DNA from: an uncultured Croceicoccus sp.
GTDB lineage: Bacteria > Pseudomonadota > Alphaproteobacteria > Sphingomonadales > Sphingomonadaceae
DNA length: 64,000 nt
Assembly: GCF_947496385.1 (NCBI RefSeq)
Contig: NZ_CANMCP010000001.1
Span: 1-64,000, forward strand
Reading direction: 5' to 3'
How positions within the stretch are numbered: the first letter of the stretch is position 1; each line of letters starts with the position of its first letter. Below the pieces are notes generated by a model, which saw only the letters and a list, made by a program, of their open reading frames with translations, did not search any database and was not told the DNA's origin. This document shows, piece by piece, positions 17,110-25,571 of the stretch. The translations under genes and the position numbers were made by a program.

Positions 17110-17492
17110 TGACCGCCTCCCTGCTCAAGCTGGCGGGCGATCCGTGCGCGCAGTTCATCCGTAGCATCGGGGGCATCGCCCGCGAGCACCGCTTCGCCGA
17201 CCAACACCACGCGGCCACCGGTCCCCATTTCTGCAACGGCGCGCTCGGACGCCTGGAGGAAGGCAAGCACGCGCGCCTGGCTGGCTTCGGGATCCTGTGC
17301 CCCGCGCGCTTCGGCATCGACGAAACCCGCGATGGTCTCGGCAAGCCGGACAGTGACGATCTGCTTGCGCGGTTCGGACAGTTCGCGGCTGACCCAGGCC
17401 GCCCAGAGTAGTGCGACCACGAGCGCGAGCACACCGAGAATTCTCAGCAAAAGCGGGCGATTGAGCGATGGTAATCTGCGCGTGTCAGTCAC
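17106..17492 (-). CDS. trbI: TrbI, F-type conjugal transfer membrane protein
   Basis: This small (128 aa) inner-membrane protein has one N-terminal transmembrane segment (LLLRILGVLALVVALLWAAW) followed by a short periplasmic domain with KQIVTVRLAETIAGFVDAEA, the pattern of F TrbI (128 aa). TrbI influences pilus outgrowth and retraction. It lies between traC and traW as in F. GTG 17492 overlaps the upstream gene by eight bases. Confidence 0.85.
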   Translation of the reverse strand: MTDTRRLPSLNRPLLLRILGVLALVVALLWAAWVSRELSEPRKQIVTVRLAETIAGFVDAEARGAQDPEASQARVLAFLQASERAVAEMGTGGRVVLVGEAVLAGDAPDATDELRARIARQLEQGGGQ

Positions 17493-17865
17493 GGTTTGCC
17501 TCCCGGGCCGGATGGTTTTCGAGATCGACCGCGAGCCGCTTCAGGAAGCGCGGCATGCGAAACAGCGTCACCGCACCTGTCAGGATGAGGAAGCCGCCCT
17601 TGAGGTCCTGGCTGAACAGGCTGCGGCGCAGGCCGTCGGCTTCGAGATATCGATCCGACAGATTGGCGAGTTGGGTGAAGAGGGCGCCAAGGTCCCAGCC
17701 CGCAACGAACAGGAACAGCGCAAGCGGCAATCCCAGCACGATCAGCAGCGATGTCGCGGCAAAGCGCGCGGTTTCGATGAGGACGAAACAGCTCCCTTGC
17801 AGGAACGGCAGCAGGCTGCGGAGGTTGGCCGGAGGCGTCCGGTCGGCAAGATGCGAGACCATCAT
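17485..17865 (-). CDS. Unknown 126-aa membrane protein of the tra operon
   Basis: The product has a short soluble N-terminus, a hydrophobic segment at about 40-60 (SLLIVLGLPLALFLFVAGW) and a second at about 95-115 (GGFLILTGAVTLFRMPRF). I do not recognise a named family. Tight coupling to traC (ATGA overlap at 17865/17862) and trbI suggests it works in the transfer apparatus, perhaps as a membrane chaperone. Two ATGs (17865, 17862) are possible starts. Confidence 0.65.
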   Translation of the reverse strand: MMVSHLADRTPPANLRSLLPFLQGSCFVLIETARFAATSLLIVLGLPLALFLFVAGWDLGALFTQLANLSDRYLEADGLRRSLFSQDLKGGFLILTGAVTLFRMPRFLKRLAVDLENHPAREANRD

Positions 17866-20405
17866 TGTCCACCTCCCGCCACGATGCGGATGGCATCGGC
17901 GAGGCTGTGTCCGCGCCGCTCGCAGTCCTGGATCGCGGCATAAGTGTCGGGATCGGAGGAATAGATCGTCGCCGAGAAGGGATCGAGCACGAGCCGGCCG
18001 ACGGCCTCGGTCTCGGGGCCCTTGATGAAGACCTCGCTGTATTCGGTGCCCGAACGCTTGAGGCTGCGGATCAGGGTCTCGGTGCGGTCGTCCATGTCGA
18101 GCCGCGCGTTCGCCCTGAAATCGGCAATCGTCTCGGCCTTCTGCTGGAGAACCAGCATCCAGTCGCTGTTCTCGAGCGCGGCGCGCGCGCCATCGGACTT
18201 GTAATAGTCATTGAGAGACTGGGTCGCGGTCGCGAGCGCGCCGCCATATTTGCGGGCGGTGCGAGCGTAGGTCTCGACGAACTCGCCCATCGACCCGCCC
18301 TTGAGCATGGCCCAGGCCTCGTCGATCAGCAGCAGTTTCTTGGTTGCTCGCGACGAGCGCGTCATCGCCTGGCTGGTCATGAACATGATTGCCGAAAGGA
18401 CGACGCTGCGCAGTTCTTCGCGGGACGCGAGATCGCTCATCTCGAAGACGGTGAAATCATCGTCGAGCGCGAAGCTCGCCTTGCCTGCAAAGAACCCGCC
18501 GTAGCTGCCGCCGCGGCAGAAGGGCGCGATTGCGGTGGCGAGATCGCGGCCCGCCTCGCTTTCCGAACCGTGGAGAGCGTGCGCGACATCATCGACCGAT
18601 GCGCCGCTTCCCAGTGCCTCCCAGGTCGCGGTTACGGCCCGGTCGATGAGCCCGCGTTCGGTGTCACTCGGTGCAGTGCCCGGTCGCGCCATCTGGCCAA
18701 TGATCGCCTTGATCATGGCAAAGCAGTCGAGGCGGTAATCCTCGTCTTCGTGCGCACGGGCATCGTCGACCATCGAGAAGGGGTTGAGCGAGAAGCCCGA
18801 GGCGAGCGTGAACTCGACGAAGCGTCCGCCCTGCAGTTTGACCGAATGCTCGAAACTGCGCCCGTCATCGATCACCACGACCTTGGCGCCCGCGCCGCGC
18901 AGGGCGGCGCAAAGCTCCTGCAGCAGCACCGACTTGCCCGAGCCCGACTTGCCGCAGATCGCGATATTGTGGTTGCCGGCAGAGTTTTCGAAGGGCGACC
19001 ACCAGAAGGGCTGGCCGCGCCGACCGACGAGCAGGAGGTGCGGGATCACGCCGCCGAGATATTCCCCCTGCATCGGCGCGATATGCGCCGCTGTCGTCGA
19101 GAGCATGGTCTTGAGGCGCTTCAACCGCGCCATGTCGTCGGCGAGGCCATCGGCAAGGCTCAAGGGAAAGGCAGCGACGAGGCCCTGCAGCTGGAGGAAG
19201 CGCTCGTCGGCCAGATCCCAGCCCGCTGCCTTGTAGATCGCCTTGATGATGCGTTCGTGCGCGTCGCCCTGGCCGAGCGGCGAGATGCTGGTGAGCCCGT
19301 AGAACAGCTTGACGAGCTTCTTGCCGGCCTGGAGTTCGGCCTGGACGTGGCGCCATTCGGCCGACTGTTCGGCGAGCTTCGGGAGAAAGCGCGCGCTCTT
19401 GGTCTGGCTGAGGCTGGTCGTGCGCATGAACTTGAAGCCAGCGCGCGCCGAGGCGGCTTCCTGGTCGGGGTAGACGAGGCACAGCATGGTCGCCGTCGGA
19501 CAGGGGAAACGCAGCTTGTCGGTGAACATGTCGCCGATGAGCCGCGCACATTCCCACGGCGCCCACCGCTCAGGCGTAGAGCGCACGGCATAATGCCGCA
19601 CGTCGAAATGGTCGGGATAGCATTCGCCGACTTCGGGATTGCCCTCTTCGTCGCGGCCGGTCTCGCGAAAGCGCTCGGTTCTGAGGATCAGGCGATCGTC
19701 GCCGACCTCGAGCTCGATGTCGCGGCGGATCGCCTGGACATCGAGCGTATCGTGCGGGTTCCACGCATGTATGTCGGTCTCGTGCGCGGTGGTCGGCGAA
19801 GTAAGCTCGTCGATCAGCGCCAGCAGCCCGCCCGGACGCAGCTCTTGCGCATGCAGTCCGAGCGAATGGAGCATGCCCATCAGCCCTTCGCGGCATTCGG
19901 AGAGTTCCGCGTCGGTCACACTGCCGGGCACCGGCACGCCGAGCGAGACGATCAGCCGGACGTTGCGGGCATGGAAGGGCGCAAGCGCCGAGCCCGAATT
20001 CCAGACGAGATCGTAAAGGCGCCTGGTACGCGCCCTGGCGATGGCCTCGTAGATCCCGCCCTGCTCGTAGCGCGGAGCGAACCAGGGGCCGACCACGCTG
20101 CCGATCCGCGGGGATGCGAAGTTCAGGACCTGAAGGCAGGCGCCCTGCGGCAGGCCTTCGGAGAAGAACTGCCCGAGGATCTCGCCGGTCCGTTCGTCGG
20201 CCCCGATCAGCGGGGTGACCTCGAGCACGAAGCCCTTCGAGCGGGCGTTGCGGTAGAGCTTCGCCCCCTCGTCATAGACCCGGTAGGGCAGCCAGTCCGA
20301 GAGCATGTCGAGCCCGAAATGCGCCTGCGGCTTTTCAGGCCGAGCCGTGTCGGCAAACAGGCCCCGCGAGAGTGCGTCGCGCGCGGCAGCAAGGGATAGC
20401 GTCAC
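17862..20405 (-). CDS. traC: TraC, T4SS ATPase (VirB4 family)
   Basis: TraC is the cytoplasmic/inner-membrane associated ATPase powering pilus assembly. The 847-aa product has the N-terminal TraC domain (GLDMLSDWLPYRVYDEG near residue 30), a Walker A motif GKSGSGKS at about 484-491, and Walker B LLLIDEAWAM at about 692, with ATQSLNDYY after it. Length equals that of F TraC (875 aa) within normal limits. It starts at GTG 20405, overlapping traV by four bases. The 844-aa open frame on the other strand is its mirror image and is not a gene. Confidence 0.95.
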   Translation of the reverse strand: MTLSLAAARDALSRGLFADTARPEKPQAHFGLDMLSDWLPYRVYDEGAKLYRNARSKGFVLEVTPLIGADERTGEILGQFFSEGLPQGACLQVLNFASPRIGSVVGPWFAPRYEQGGIYEAIARARTRRLYDLVWNSGSALAPFHARNVRLIVSLGVPVPGSVTDAELSECREGLMGMLHSLGLHAQELRPGGLLALIDELTSPTTAHETDIHAWNPHDTLDVQAIRRDIELEVGDDRLILRTERFRETGRDEEGNPEVGECYPDHFDVRHYAVRSTPERWAPWECARLIGDMFTDKLRFPCPTATMLCLVYPDQEAASARAGFKFMRTTSLSQTKSARFLPKLAEQSAEWRHVQAELQAGKKLVKLFYGLTSISPLGQGDAHERIIKAIYKAAGWDLADERFLQLQGLVAAFPLSLADGLADDMARLKRLKTMLSTTAAHIAPMQGEYLGGVIPHLLLVGRRGQPFWWSPFENSAGNHNIAICGKSGSGKSVLLQELCAALRGAGAKVVVIDDGRSFEHSVKLQGGRFVEFTLASGFSLNPFSMVDDARAHEDEDYRLDCFAMIKAIIGQMARPGTAPSDTERGLIDRAVTATWEALGSGASVDDVAHALHGSESEAGRDLATAIAPFCRGGSYGGFFAGKASFALDDDFTVFEMSDLASREELRSVVLSAIMFMTSQAMTRSSRATKKLLLIDEAWAMLKGGSMGEFVETYARTARKYGGALATATQSLNDYYKSDGARAALENSDWMLVLQQKAETIADFRANARLDMDDRTETLIRSLKRSGTEYSEVFIKGPETEAVGRLVLDPFSATIYSSDPDTYAAIQDCERRGHSLADAIRIVAGGGQ

Positions 20406-20974
20406 TGGCTCTCTCCTTCGGTCATGTCAGGGTGGGGGACCGGCTCGCGGGGAGGGGAAAACGAGCCAGGTCCCCCGGGTCCCGGCGCGTCAGCGCCGGG
20501 CATCGCCGGAACGGGCTGCGAGGGGATGAACAGCTGTTCCGGCAATGTGTCTGTTGGTTGGAAATCGGGTGCGGGGTTGCCATCGCGCGTCGCGGCAATG
20601 GTCGATGCCAGCGAGCGCAGGACTTCGCGGCGGCCCTGCGGCGCGCGCCAGCCTGTCCCTGCCTGTTCGGGCAGCGTCAGGTGAACGACGCGCGCCTCAT
20701 GGTCGCGGCCTGCCGCGTCACGGTAGGGCGTCAGCACGACCTGCAGGCGGCGAACCGCTTCTCCGGTCAGGGTCACCGTCCGATGCGCGTCAGACGTGTC
20801 GGACTTTTCGATGCCGGTCGCCCCGGCATCGATCGCGGAGGTCGGCGCGCAGGTCCCTTCGGGAGCGCGGCAGGCAAAGCTGCCTTTGACGTTGCCGCCA
20901 AGGCTGGCGCAGCCACTGGCGAAGAGGAGCGGCGCAGCGAGCACCACGGCGCGAAGGATCGGAAGCCGGCTCAT
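20402..20974 (-). CDS. traV: TraV, outer-membrane T4SS lipoprotein
   Basis: The 190-aa product has a lipoprotein signal peptide with lipobox FASGC at about 18-22. The TraV hallmark cysteines FACRAPEGTCAPTS follow, then a Pro-rich C-terminus. TraV is the VirB7-like lipoprotein that forms the outer-membrane core complex with TraK and TraB. I used ATG 20974, overlapping the dsbC stop; the longer frame to 21625 lies on top of dsbC and is not used. Confidence 0.88.
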   Translation of the reverse strand: MSRLPILRAVVLAAPLLFASGCASLGGNVKGSFACRAPEGTCAPTSAIDAGATGIEKSDTSDAHRTVTLTGEAVRRLQVVLTPYRDAAGRDHEARVVHLTLPEQAGTGWRAPQGRREVLRSLASTIAATRDGNPAPDFQPTDTLPEQLFIPSQPVPAMPGADAPGPGGPGSFSPPREPVPHPDMTEGESQ

Positions 20975-21843
20975 TGCGCCTCTCCCTTGCCTTCGGCCAC
21001 GAAGCGGCGGATCGCCGGGGCATCGCGGTAGCCATGAAGCACCGCCCCATCGCGGGCGCGCACGATGACCGGGGTTCCGGCAAACCCGTTGGCCTTTGCG
21101 AAGGCTTCGTTGGCATCGAGCGCCTTGGCGTCCTTGCAGGCCTTGCCGGTCGCCGGAGCCTGCCCGGCGTAGGCTGCATGCAGCGCCTTTGCCGGATCCT
21201 TGGCGCACAGCACCGCCTCGGAAATCTTGCGGCTCGCCGCGCCAAAGATCGAGATCGGTCGCTCTTCGATCATAACCTTGGCCTTGGCGAGTTCGCCCGC
21301 CAGGCGCTGGCAATACCCGCATTGGAAGTCCGAGAAGACGACCAGCCTTTCGCCCTTGGGGTTGCCCCAGTGGATCGCGCCCGCAGCCGGAAGCGACGAG
21401 AGGTCGACATGGCTGGCGGCCGCCTGGACAGGCGCTTCGTCGCGTCCCGCCGGCGCGTCGCTGGCTACGCGTGCCGCACCGGCCGCAAGCAGGTCGGGAT
21501 TGAGTTCGAGCAAGCGGGCGGCGGTGACGTCGCGCCGCTCTTCCATGTCGTAGAGACGGCCCACGAAGAGATAGCGGGCGGTCTCGTCGATGTAGAACAG
21601 CGTGTCGCCCGAGACGACTTCGCACCAGGGGCCAAGCGTGTCGCAGCTGATCGCATCGATCGGGGTCTTGGGCAGCCGCAGCTTCAGTGCTTGCGCGACA
21701 TCGCTGGCCATGCCGGCAGCGCTCGCAGGCATAGCGGTGACGGCAGAGACTCCGAGCGTCAGGACGGCGGCGGCGCTCGAAAGGGCAAGGGCAAGGTGGG
21801 CGGCGCGGGCCTTCAAGGCCGGCCGGTGGTCATTGTAGTTCAT
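20971..21843 (-). CDS. dsbC: DsbC-like thiol-disulfide isomerase of the tra operon
   Basis: This 290-aa periplasmic protein has a signal peptide ending ASAAG, an N-terminal dimerisation-like domain with GDTLFYIDETARYLFVGRLYD, and a C-terminal thioredoxin domain with CGYC (C175-C178) and cis-proline GTPVIV. This is the DsbC/DsbG layout. It sits between traB and traV. In F-type systems such proteins help fold cysteine-rich TraN, TraU and TraH. It starts at ATG 21843 (ATGA overlap with traB). Confidence 0.92.
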   Translation of the reverse strand: MNYNDHRPALKARAAHLALALSSAAAVLTLGVSAVTAMPASAAGMASDVAQALKLRLPKTPIDAISCDTLGPWCEVVSGDTLFYIDETARYLFVGRLYDMEERRDVTAARLLELNPDLLAAGAARVASDAPAGRDEAPVQAAASHVDLSSLPAAGAIHWGNPKGERLVVFSDFQCGYCQRLAGELAKAKVMIEERPISIFGAASRKISEAVLCAKDPAKALHAAYAGQAPATGKACKDAKALDANEAFAKANGFAGTPVIVRARDGAVLHGYRDAPAIRRFVAEGKGEAQ

Positions 21844-23156
21844 TTGGAGGGGCTCCTGACGTGGACGCCGTCGAGAAAGACGATCTCGACCTCGATGCCG
21901 GTCGGCATCTCGACGACGGGTTGGTATTGTTCGGCGCGTTCGATGAGGTATCGGCTGACGGTGTCGGCAGCCTCGCCGGCACCTTGGCCGAAGCCACCGG
22001 CGAGAATGTCGGTCGGCGACAGCGCCTCGCGCTGACCGTTGGCGCCGACAGGCTGCGTGAAGATGCCGTTGGCGTTGGCGGAAAATCCGCGCCCGAAGCC
22101 GCCAACGATCCCGGCGAGCAGCGCCTGGCTGACCAAGCTGCCTTCGCGGCTGACCACGCGGCCGCGTACGCCCGACTTTCCGGCGAAGGAGATGAACCCC
22201 TTGACCTCGCTCACCGCGAAGCGCCCACCGGGTTGCGCGCAGGTCATGCGCACCAGCTTGACGTAGACCTTCTCCGCCGAGAGATCGCCGCGCGCCGCGC
22301 CATTGACGAGGCAGCCGGTGATATCGGTGGTGAGCAGCTTGTTGCCGCGCATCACCGAGCGGGCCGGTCCGGTGATCCGGAGCACCACGGGAAGCGGATC
22401 GCTCTGGCTGGCAACGCCGGTCGAGGCATCGACACCCACGATGACCGTTGCCGGTGCGTAGCTGTTGGGCGGCAGGTAATCGCGGCTCGCTTCGAGCAGC
22501 AAGGCTGGCGCAGTCTCTGCCGCACGCGGCTTGCCGTCCTTGCCCGGCTCAGCGCTGAAACTCATCAGGCTGAGCTGTCCGCCCTGCGTTTCCGGCGCTC
22601 CTTGCGGTGGCTGGACAGATCCGCCGGTGCCGACGCCGGGACCATAGGCCGGTGGTGGTGGCAGCGGCGGCGCGGTTGCAGGCGCCTTCGCAGCGTCGCT
22701 GAGCTGTGAACGCAGATTGGCATTCTCGGTCGAGATCGCGTCGATCGCCGCCTGGCCGTCGGAGCGCATCTGCGCGTTCTCGCTGCGCAGCGCTTCGAGC
22801 TCTTGCTCGATCTCGGGTCGCGGTAGCTGCGATTGCTGCAGATCCTTGATCGCGCGGCCCTGTGCATCGAGCCGGTTACCGTAGCTCGCGACGAATTCGC
22901 GCTGCGAGAGGTTGCGATTGACGAGGCCGCCGGTGTCGATCGTCGCCGCACCACTGGCATCACTGCCGCCCTCGTCGCCGTCGCCGCCGAAGATGAACAT
23001 CCCGCCGCCGATGAGCGCGATGGCCCCGATCCCGGCGAGCAGCATCTTCTGGCGCTGCGCGATCTGCGAATTGAGGTTGCGCCGTCCGCTTTCGCGCGCT
23101 TCCGGCGAGCCCGGCAGAGGCCTCTTTTCGGCATCCTTCTGTGTTGCCTCGGCCAT
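21840..23156 (-). CDS. traB: TraB, VirB10-like T4SS core protein
   Basis: The 438-aa product has a cytoplasmic N-terminus, a transmembrane segment at about 33-56 (KMLLAGIGAIALIGGGMFIFGG), a coiled coil (about 75-150), a Pro-rich linker, and a C-terminal beta-barrel domain with YLPPNSYAPATVIVGVD and LVNGAARGDLSAEKVYVKL. This is the VirB10/TraB arrangement that spans both membranes. It overlaps traK by a single base (TGATG). Length is near that of F TraB (475 aa). Confidence 0.93.
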   Translation of the reverse strand: MAEATQKDAEKRPLPGSPEARESGRRNLNSQIAQRQKMLLAGIGAIALIGGGMFIFGGDGDEGGSDASGAATIDTGGLVNRNLSQREFVASYGNRLDAQGRAIKDLQQSQLPRPEIEQELEALRSENAQMRSDGQAAIDAISTENANLRSQLSDAAKAPATAPPLPPPPAYGPGVGTGGSVQPPQGAPETQGGQLSLMSFSAEPGKDGKPRAAETAPALLLEASRDYLPPNSYAPATVIVGVDASTGVASQSDPLPVVLRITGPARSVMRGNKLLTTDITGCLVNGAARGDLSAEKVYVKLVRMTCAQPGGRFAVSEVKGFISFAGKSGVRGRVVSREGSLVSQALLAGIVGGFGRGFSANANGIFTQPVGANGQREALSPTDILAGGFGQGAGEAADTVSRYLIERAEQYQPVVEMPTGIEVEIVFLDGVHVRSPSK

Positions 23157-23971
23157 CAGTCGAGCCCTCCTTTGGCAAAGACAAGGAAGGCACTGGTCGC
23201 TTCGCCGGGAGCGAGTGCATCGCGGCCATAGGCGAAGGCGAGCGCGCCTGCGGGACCTTCGCGCTCGGAGCCAAGCGCAAGGCTTTCCTGGCCGAGGTTG
23301 CGCACGAGGAAGCGCTGTCCGGTAAGTTCATCGCCCTGGTATTCGGCGACCAGTTGGACCTCGATCCCGCCGGTGCGGCGCGGCGCCGACAGTTCAGCGC
23401 GGGCAGTGAACCCGGGCAGGACGGCATCGCTCGCCATCGCCTCGATCAGGCGGATCGCGGCGTCCTCGAGGCCGGTCTCGGTCTCCCATTCGGTAGCCGC
23501 GGCTTTAGCGAGCGCGGGATTGGTGATGAAGAGCTGGGTCGCTTCCTCTCCGCCGAGGCGGCAGGCGAACTTGTAGACATAGCCCGCCTTGCTGGTCGCA
23601 AAGAAGCTGACCCGGGCAGCGGCAAATTGCGGGGGCACGGAGATATAGATGTCTCCACGCACCGGCTCGTGCGTCACCTGGATGTCGTTGTAGGGAAAGC
23701 CGCTCGCGATCTTCGAGACATTGGCAAAGCCATCATCGATGAGCGCGATCCGGGTGAGTTCGCCGCGGGCGAGCTCGCAGTCGATGGTCGCGTTGTCGGC
23801 CGCTTCGACGAACTGGTCGGCATGTGCCGGGACCGGCGCGAGCGCGAAGGCGAATACGGCGAGGCCAGTCAGCTTGAGGCCGGGATCGGGGCGCCGTGTC
23901 GCGCCGATCGCGAAACAGGCAAGGCCGGTTCCGGCAATTGCGGCAGCGAGGGGAGATGGGAGAAGGCTCAT
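23156..23971 (-). CDS. traK: TraK, T4SS outer-membrane core secretin-like protein
   Basis: The 271-aa product has a signal peptide ending VPAHADQF. Its body contains GFPYNDIQVTHEPVRGDIYISV and FATSKAGYVYKFACRLGGEEATQLF, typical of F-type TraK, the VirB9 counterpart that contacts TraV and TraB. Start ATG 23971 overlaps traE by four bases. The family usually has about 240-270 residues. Confidence 0.9.
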   Translation of the reverse strand: MSLLPSPLAAAIAGTGLACFAIGATRRPDPGLKLTGLAVFAFALAPVPAHADQFVEAADNATIDCELARGELTRIALIDDGFANVSKIASGFPYNDIQVTHEPVRGDIYISVPPQFAAARVSFFATSKAGYVYKFACRLGGEEATQLFITNPALAKAAATEWETETGLEDAAIRLIEAMASDAVLPGFTARAELSAPRRTGGIEVQLVAEYQGDELTGQRFLVRNLGQESLALGSEREGPAGALAFAYGRDALAPGEATSAFLVFAKGGLD

Positions 23972-24537
23972 TGGCCGGGTTCCTCCTTGTCGGTGGGAAG
24001 TTGCTCGAAGCCGGCGAGCGCGAGGCTGAGGCCACGCTTCGACCAGCGGAAACGGAAGGAGCGGCTCTGGCTCGCGATCACCTGCGCGCCGACAAAGGTC
24101 TTGAGCGTGCCGGTGACGGTCGAGGTCAGGGCCTTGGGGTCGACGTGCATTTCCGCGATCACGAAGGCCTGGCTGATGTCCGAGCCGCGCTGTTCCTCGA
24201 CGATTCTGACGAGCTCGGCCTTGAGCCGGCCGTGCGCGGCGGGATCGGCGAGCTTCAGGATGTTCGCCATCCAGTAATCGAGGCTTTCCGGTGCCCGGTT
24301 GAGGAGCATCAGTGCCGTGTCGCGGGTGACGAGCTCGAGATAGGGCGCGTCGATCCCGCCGCTCGAGACGGTGATCCGCTCGGCGGTGATCGGCACCAGC
24401 ACCACCTGTTCGTCGCGGGTCACTGCGGCGCCGAGGCTGACCAGCGTAGTCAGACCAAGGACACCTGCCAGCACGGCAAAGCGATTGCGTTGCCGGAGGT
24501 AGGTCTGCGCCTGTTCGTGCGCGAATTCTGCTCGCAT
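23968..24537 (-). CDS. traE: TraE, F-type pilus assembly protein (VirB5/VirB8-like)
   Basis: The 189-aa product has one N-terminal transmembrane segment (RFAVLAGVLGLTTLVSLGAAV, about 18-38) and a periplasmic domain with SGGIDAPYLELVTRDTALMLLNRAPESLDYWM, a strong TraE signature. TraE is an inner-membrane/periplasmic scaffold of the pilus machinery. It lies twelve bases after traL and overlaps traK. Confidence 0.92.
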   Translation of the reverse strand: MRAEFAHEQAQTYLRQRNRFAVLAGVLGLTTLVSLGAAVTRDEQVVLVPITAERITVSSGGIDAPYLELVTRDTALMLLNRAPESLDYWMANILKLADPAAHGRLKAELVRIVEEQRGSDISQAFVIAEMHVDPKALTSTVTGTLKTFVGAQVIASQSRSFRFRWSKRGLSLALAGFEQLPTDKEEPGQ

Positions 24538-24549
24538 GGGTCGCCTCCC

Positions 24550-24837
24550 TCAGCCCGCCAACAGGCGGCAGTGGGAGGGCGGCGTGGCTTTCAGCCCGAG
24601 AAAGCTCCCGGGCAGGTACCAGTACGCAGCATGCACCAGTGCCGAACCGGCGCCGCGTGCCTTTGCCTTCCGCAAGGCGAGCCAGGCCCCGGCGGCCAGG
24701 CCGATACCGATGAAGATATGCTGCGAGAGAATGCCCCAGGCGAAGGGAATGAGAATCCCTGCAAACTCGTCGATGGTCCAGAAGCCGATGAGCTCCGGGT
24801 CGTCGAGCCGCCGTGGAACGAGGTACCTGTCGGCCAT
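24550..24837 (-). CDS. traL: TraL, F-type pilus assembly protein
   Basis: The 95-aa product begins YLVPRRLDDPELIGFWTIDE, the typical TraL start, then has two hydrophobic segments (about 22-42 and 44-60) and a short tail. TraL is a small inner-membrane protein (VirB3-like) needed for F-pilus assembly. It follows traA after 34 bases. Confidence 0.93.
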   Translation of the reverse strand: MADRYLVPRRLDDPELIGFWTIDEFAGILIPFAWGILSQHIFIGIGLAAGAWLALRKAKARGAGSALVHAAYWYLPGSFLGLKATPPSHCRLLAG

Positions 24838-24871
24838 GATGCCGCCCTCCTGTCGTGACCGGATCCGCTGA

Positions 24872-25204
24872 TCAGATGACCGCGGTCACGACCGAGGTGA
24901 CGATCGGCACGCCGGTGCCGACACCGATCCCGACGCCGACCGGCACCGCGACCTGGCCGAGCGAAAAGCGCCCTGAGGCGAGACCGATCAGACCGCCCGC
25001 AAGGCTGAGCACGGTGATGATCTTGCCGCCCGAGCCTTCGAGGAAATCGGTGAACTTCTGCAGCGCGGGATCGAAGGTCGTGTCGGCACCGGCAAAGGCG
25101 GCACCGGCGCAGGCCAGCGCCACGCAGGCGGGAAGAATGTAGTCGCGGCCACGGGCACGGTTGAGCGTGCGCTGCTGGGCCGGAAGGGCAGTCTTGGTGG
25201 TCAT
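24872..25204 (-). CDS. traA: TraA-like conjugative pilin
   Basis: The 110-aa precursor has a long N-terminus with a hydrophobic core (ILPACVALACAGAAFAGADT; likely cleavage after AFA, about residue 38). The mature part is about 70 residues, with two hydrophobic stretches (GKIITVLSLAGGLIGLASG and VAVPVGVGIGVGTGVPIVTS) separated by a short polar turn. This is the F-pilin architecture, and it is the first gene of the operon as traA is. With an S26 peptidase in the operon and no TraQ/TraX, maturation may follow the TrhF-type route, possibly cyclic pilin (inference). Confidence 0.82.
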   Translation of the reverse strand: MTTKTALPAQQRTLNRARGRDYILPACVALACAGAAFAGADTTFDPALQKFTDFLEGSGGKIITVLSLAGGLIGLASGRFSLGQVAVPVGVGIGVGTGVPIVTSVVTAVI

Positions 25205-25571
25205 GGATGGAACCTTTCGAGGGATTGAGCATCAGCCAGCGATGTGTTCGCTGTATGTTCTTTCCTCTCCCCGAAGCCGGGCTGTAGGAAATCAGGAACT
25301 GGATTTTGGGGCTGCCGACCAAGCAAAAAGCGACATCGGAAGGTGCGATGGCCGGGATTCGCGCAGGCTGATCGCGCAGCAGCGCCGCCTGTGCCGACTT
25401 TAGCGCGAAGGGTGCTGCGATACGCGCGAGCGCGGCCGGAATTCGCGCGAATTGTCGAAGGAAGCTGATTCGTTCCTTCCTCCATGTTCTCTAGATGTTC
25501 TTTTCGTTTTCCTACAGGCTTCCTTCGCGGTTAGCGGTGAGTCGTTCACTTCTAGAGATAAGGATTCGTCG
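25205..25571. promoter_or_regulatory. Divergent control region of tra operon and regulator genes, with ATGTTCT repeats
   Basis: This 367-base region separates traA (minus) from the helix-turn-helix gene (plus) and holds no convincing gene. ATGTTCT occurs at 25255-25261, 25484-25490 and 25495-25501, the last two in tandem with an 11-base period. GCTGTAGGAAA at 25281-25291 is the near-perfect inverse of TTTCCTACAGG at 25508-25518, so similar half-sites flank the region. It is lower in GC than the neighbours. Binding by the adjacent regulators is plausible but not shown. Confidence 0.5.

Noticed and set aside
17865-20399. 844-aa plus-strand open frame
   Set aside because: Exact antisense of traC; composition is of reversed codons, no recognisable motif.
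20402-21625. 407-aa version of traV
   Set aside because: Extension overlaps dsbC entirely; lipobox start at 20974 fits TraV.
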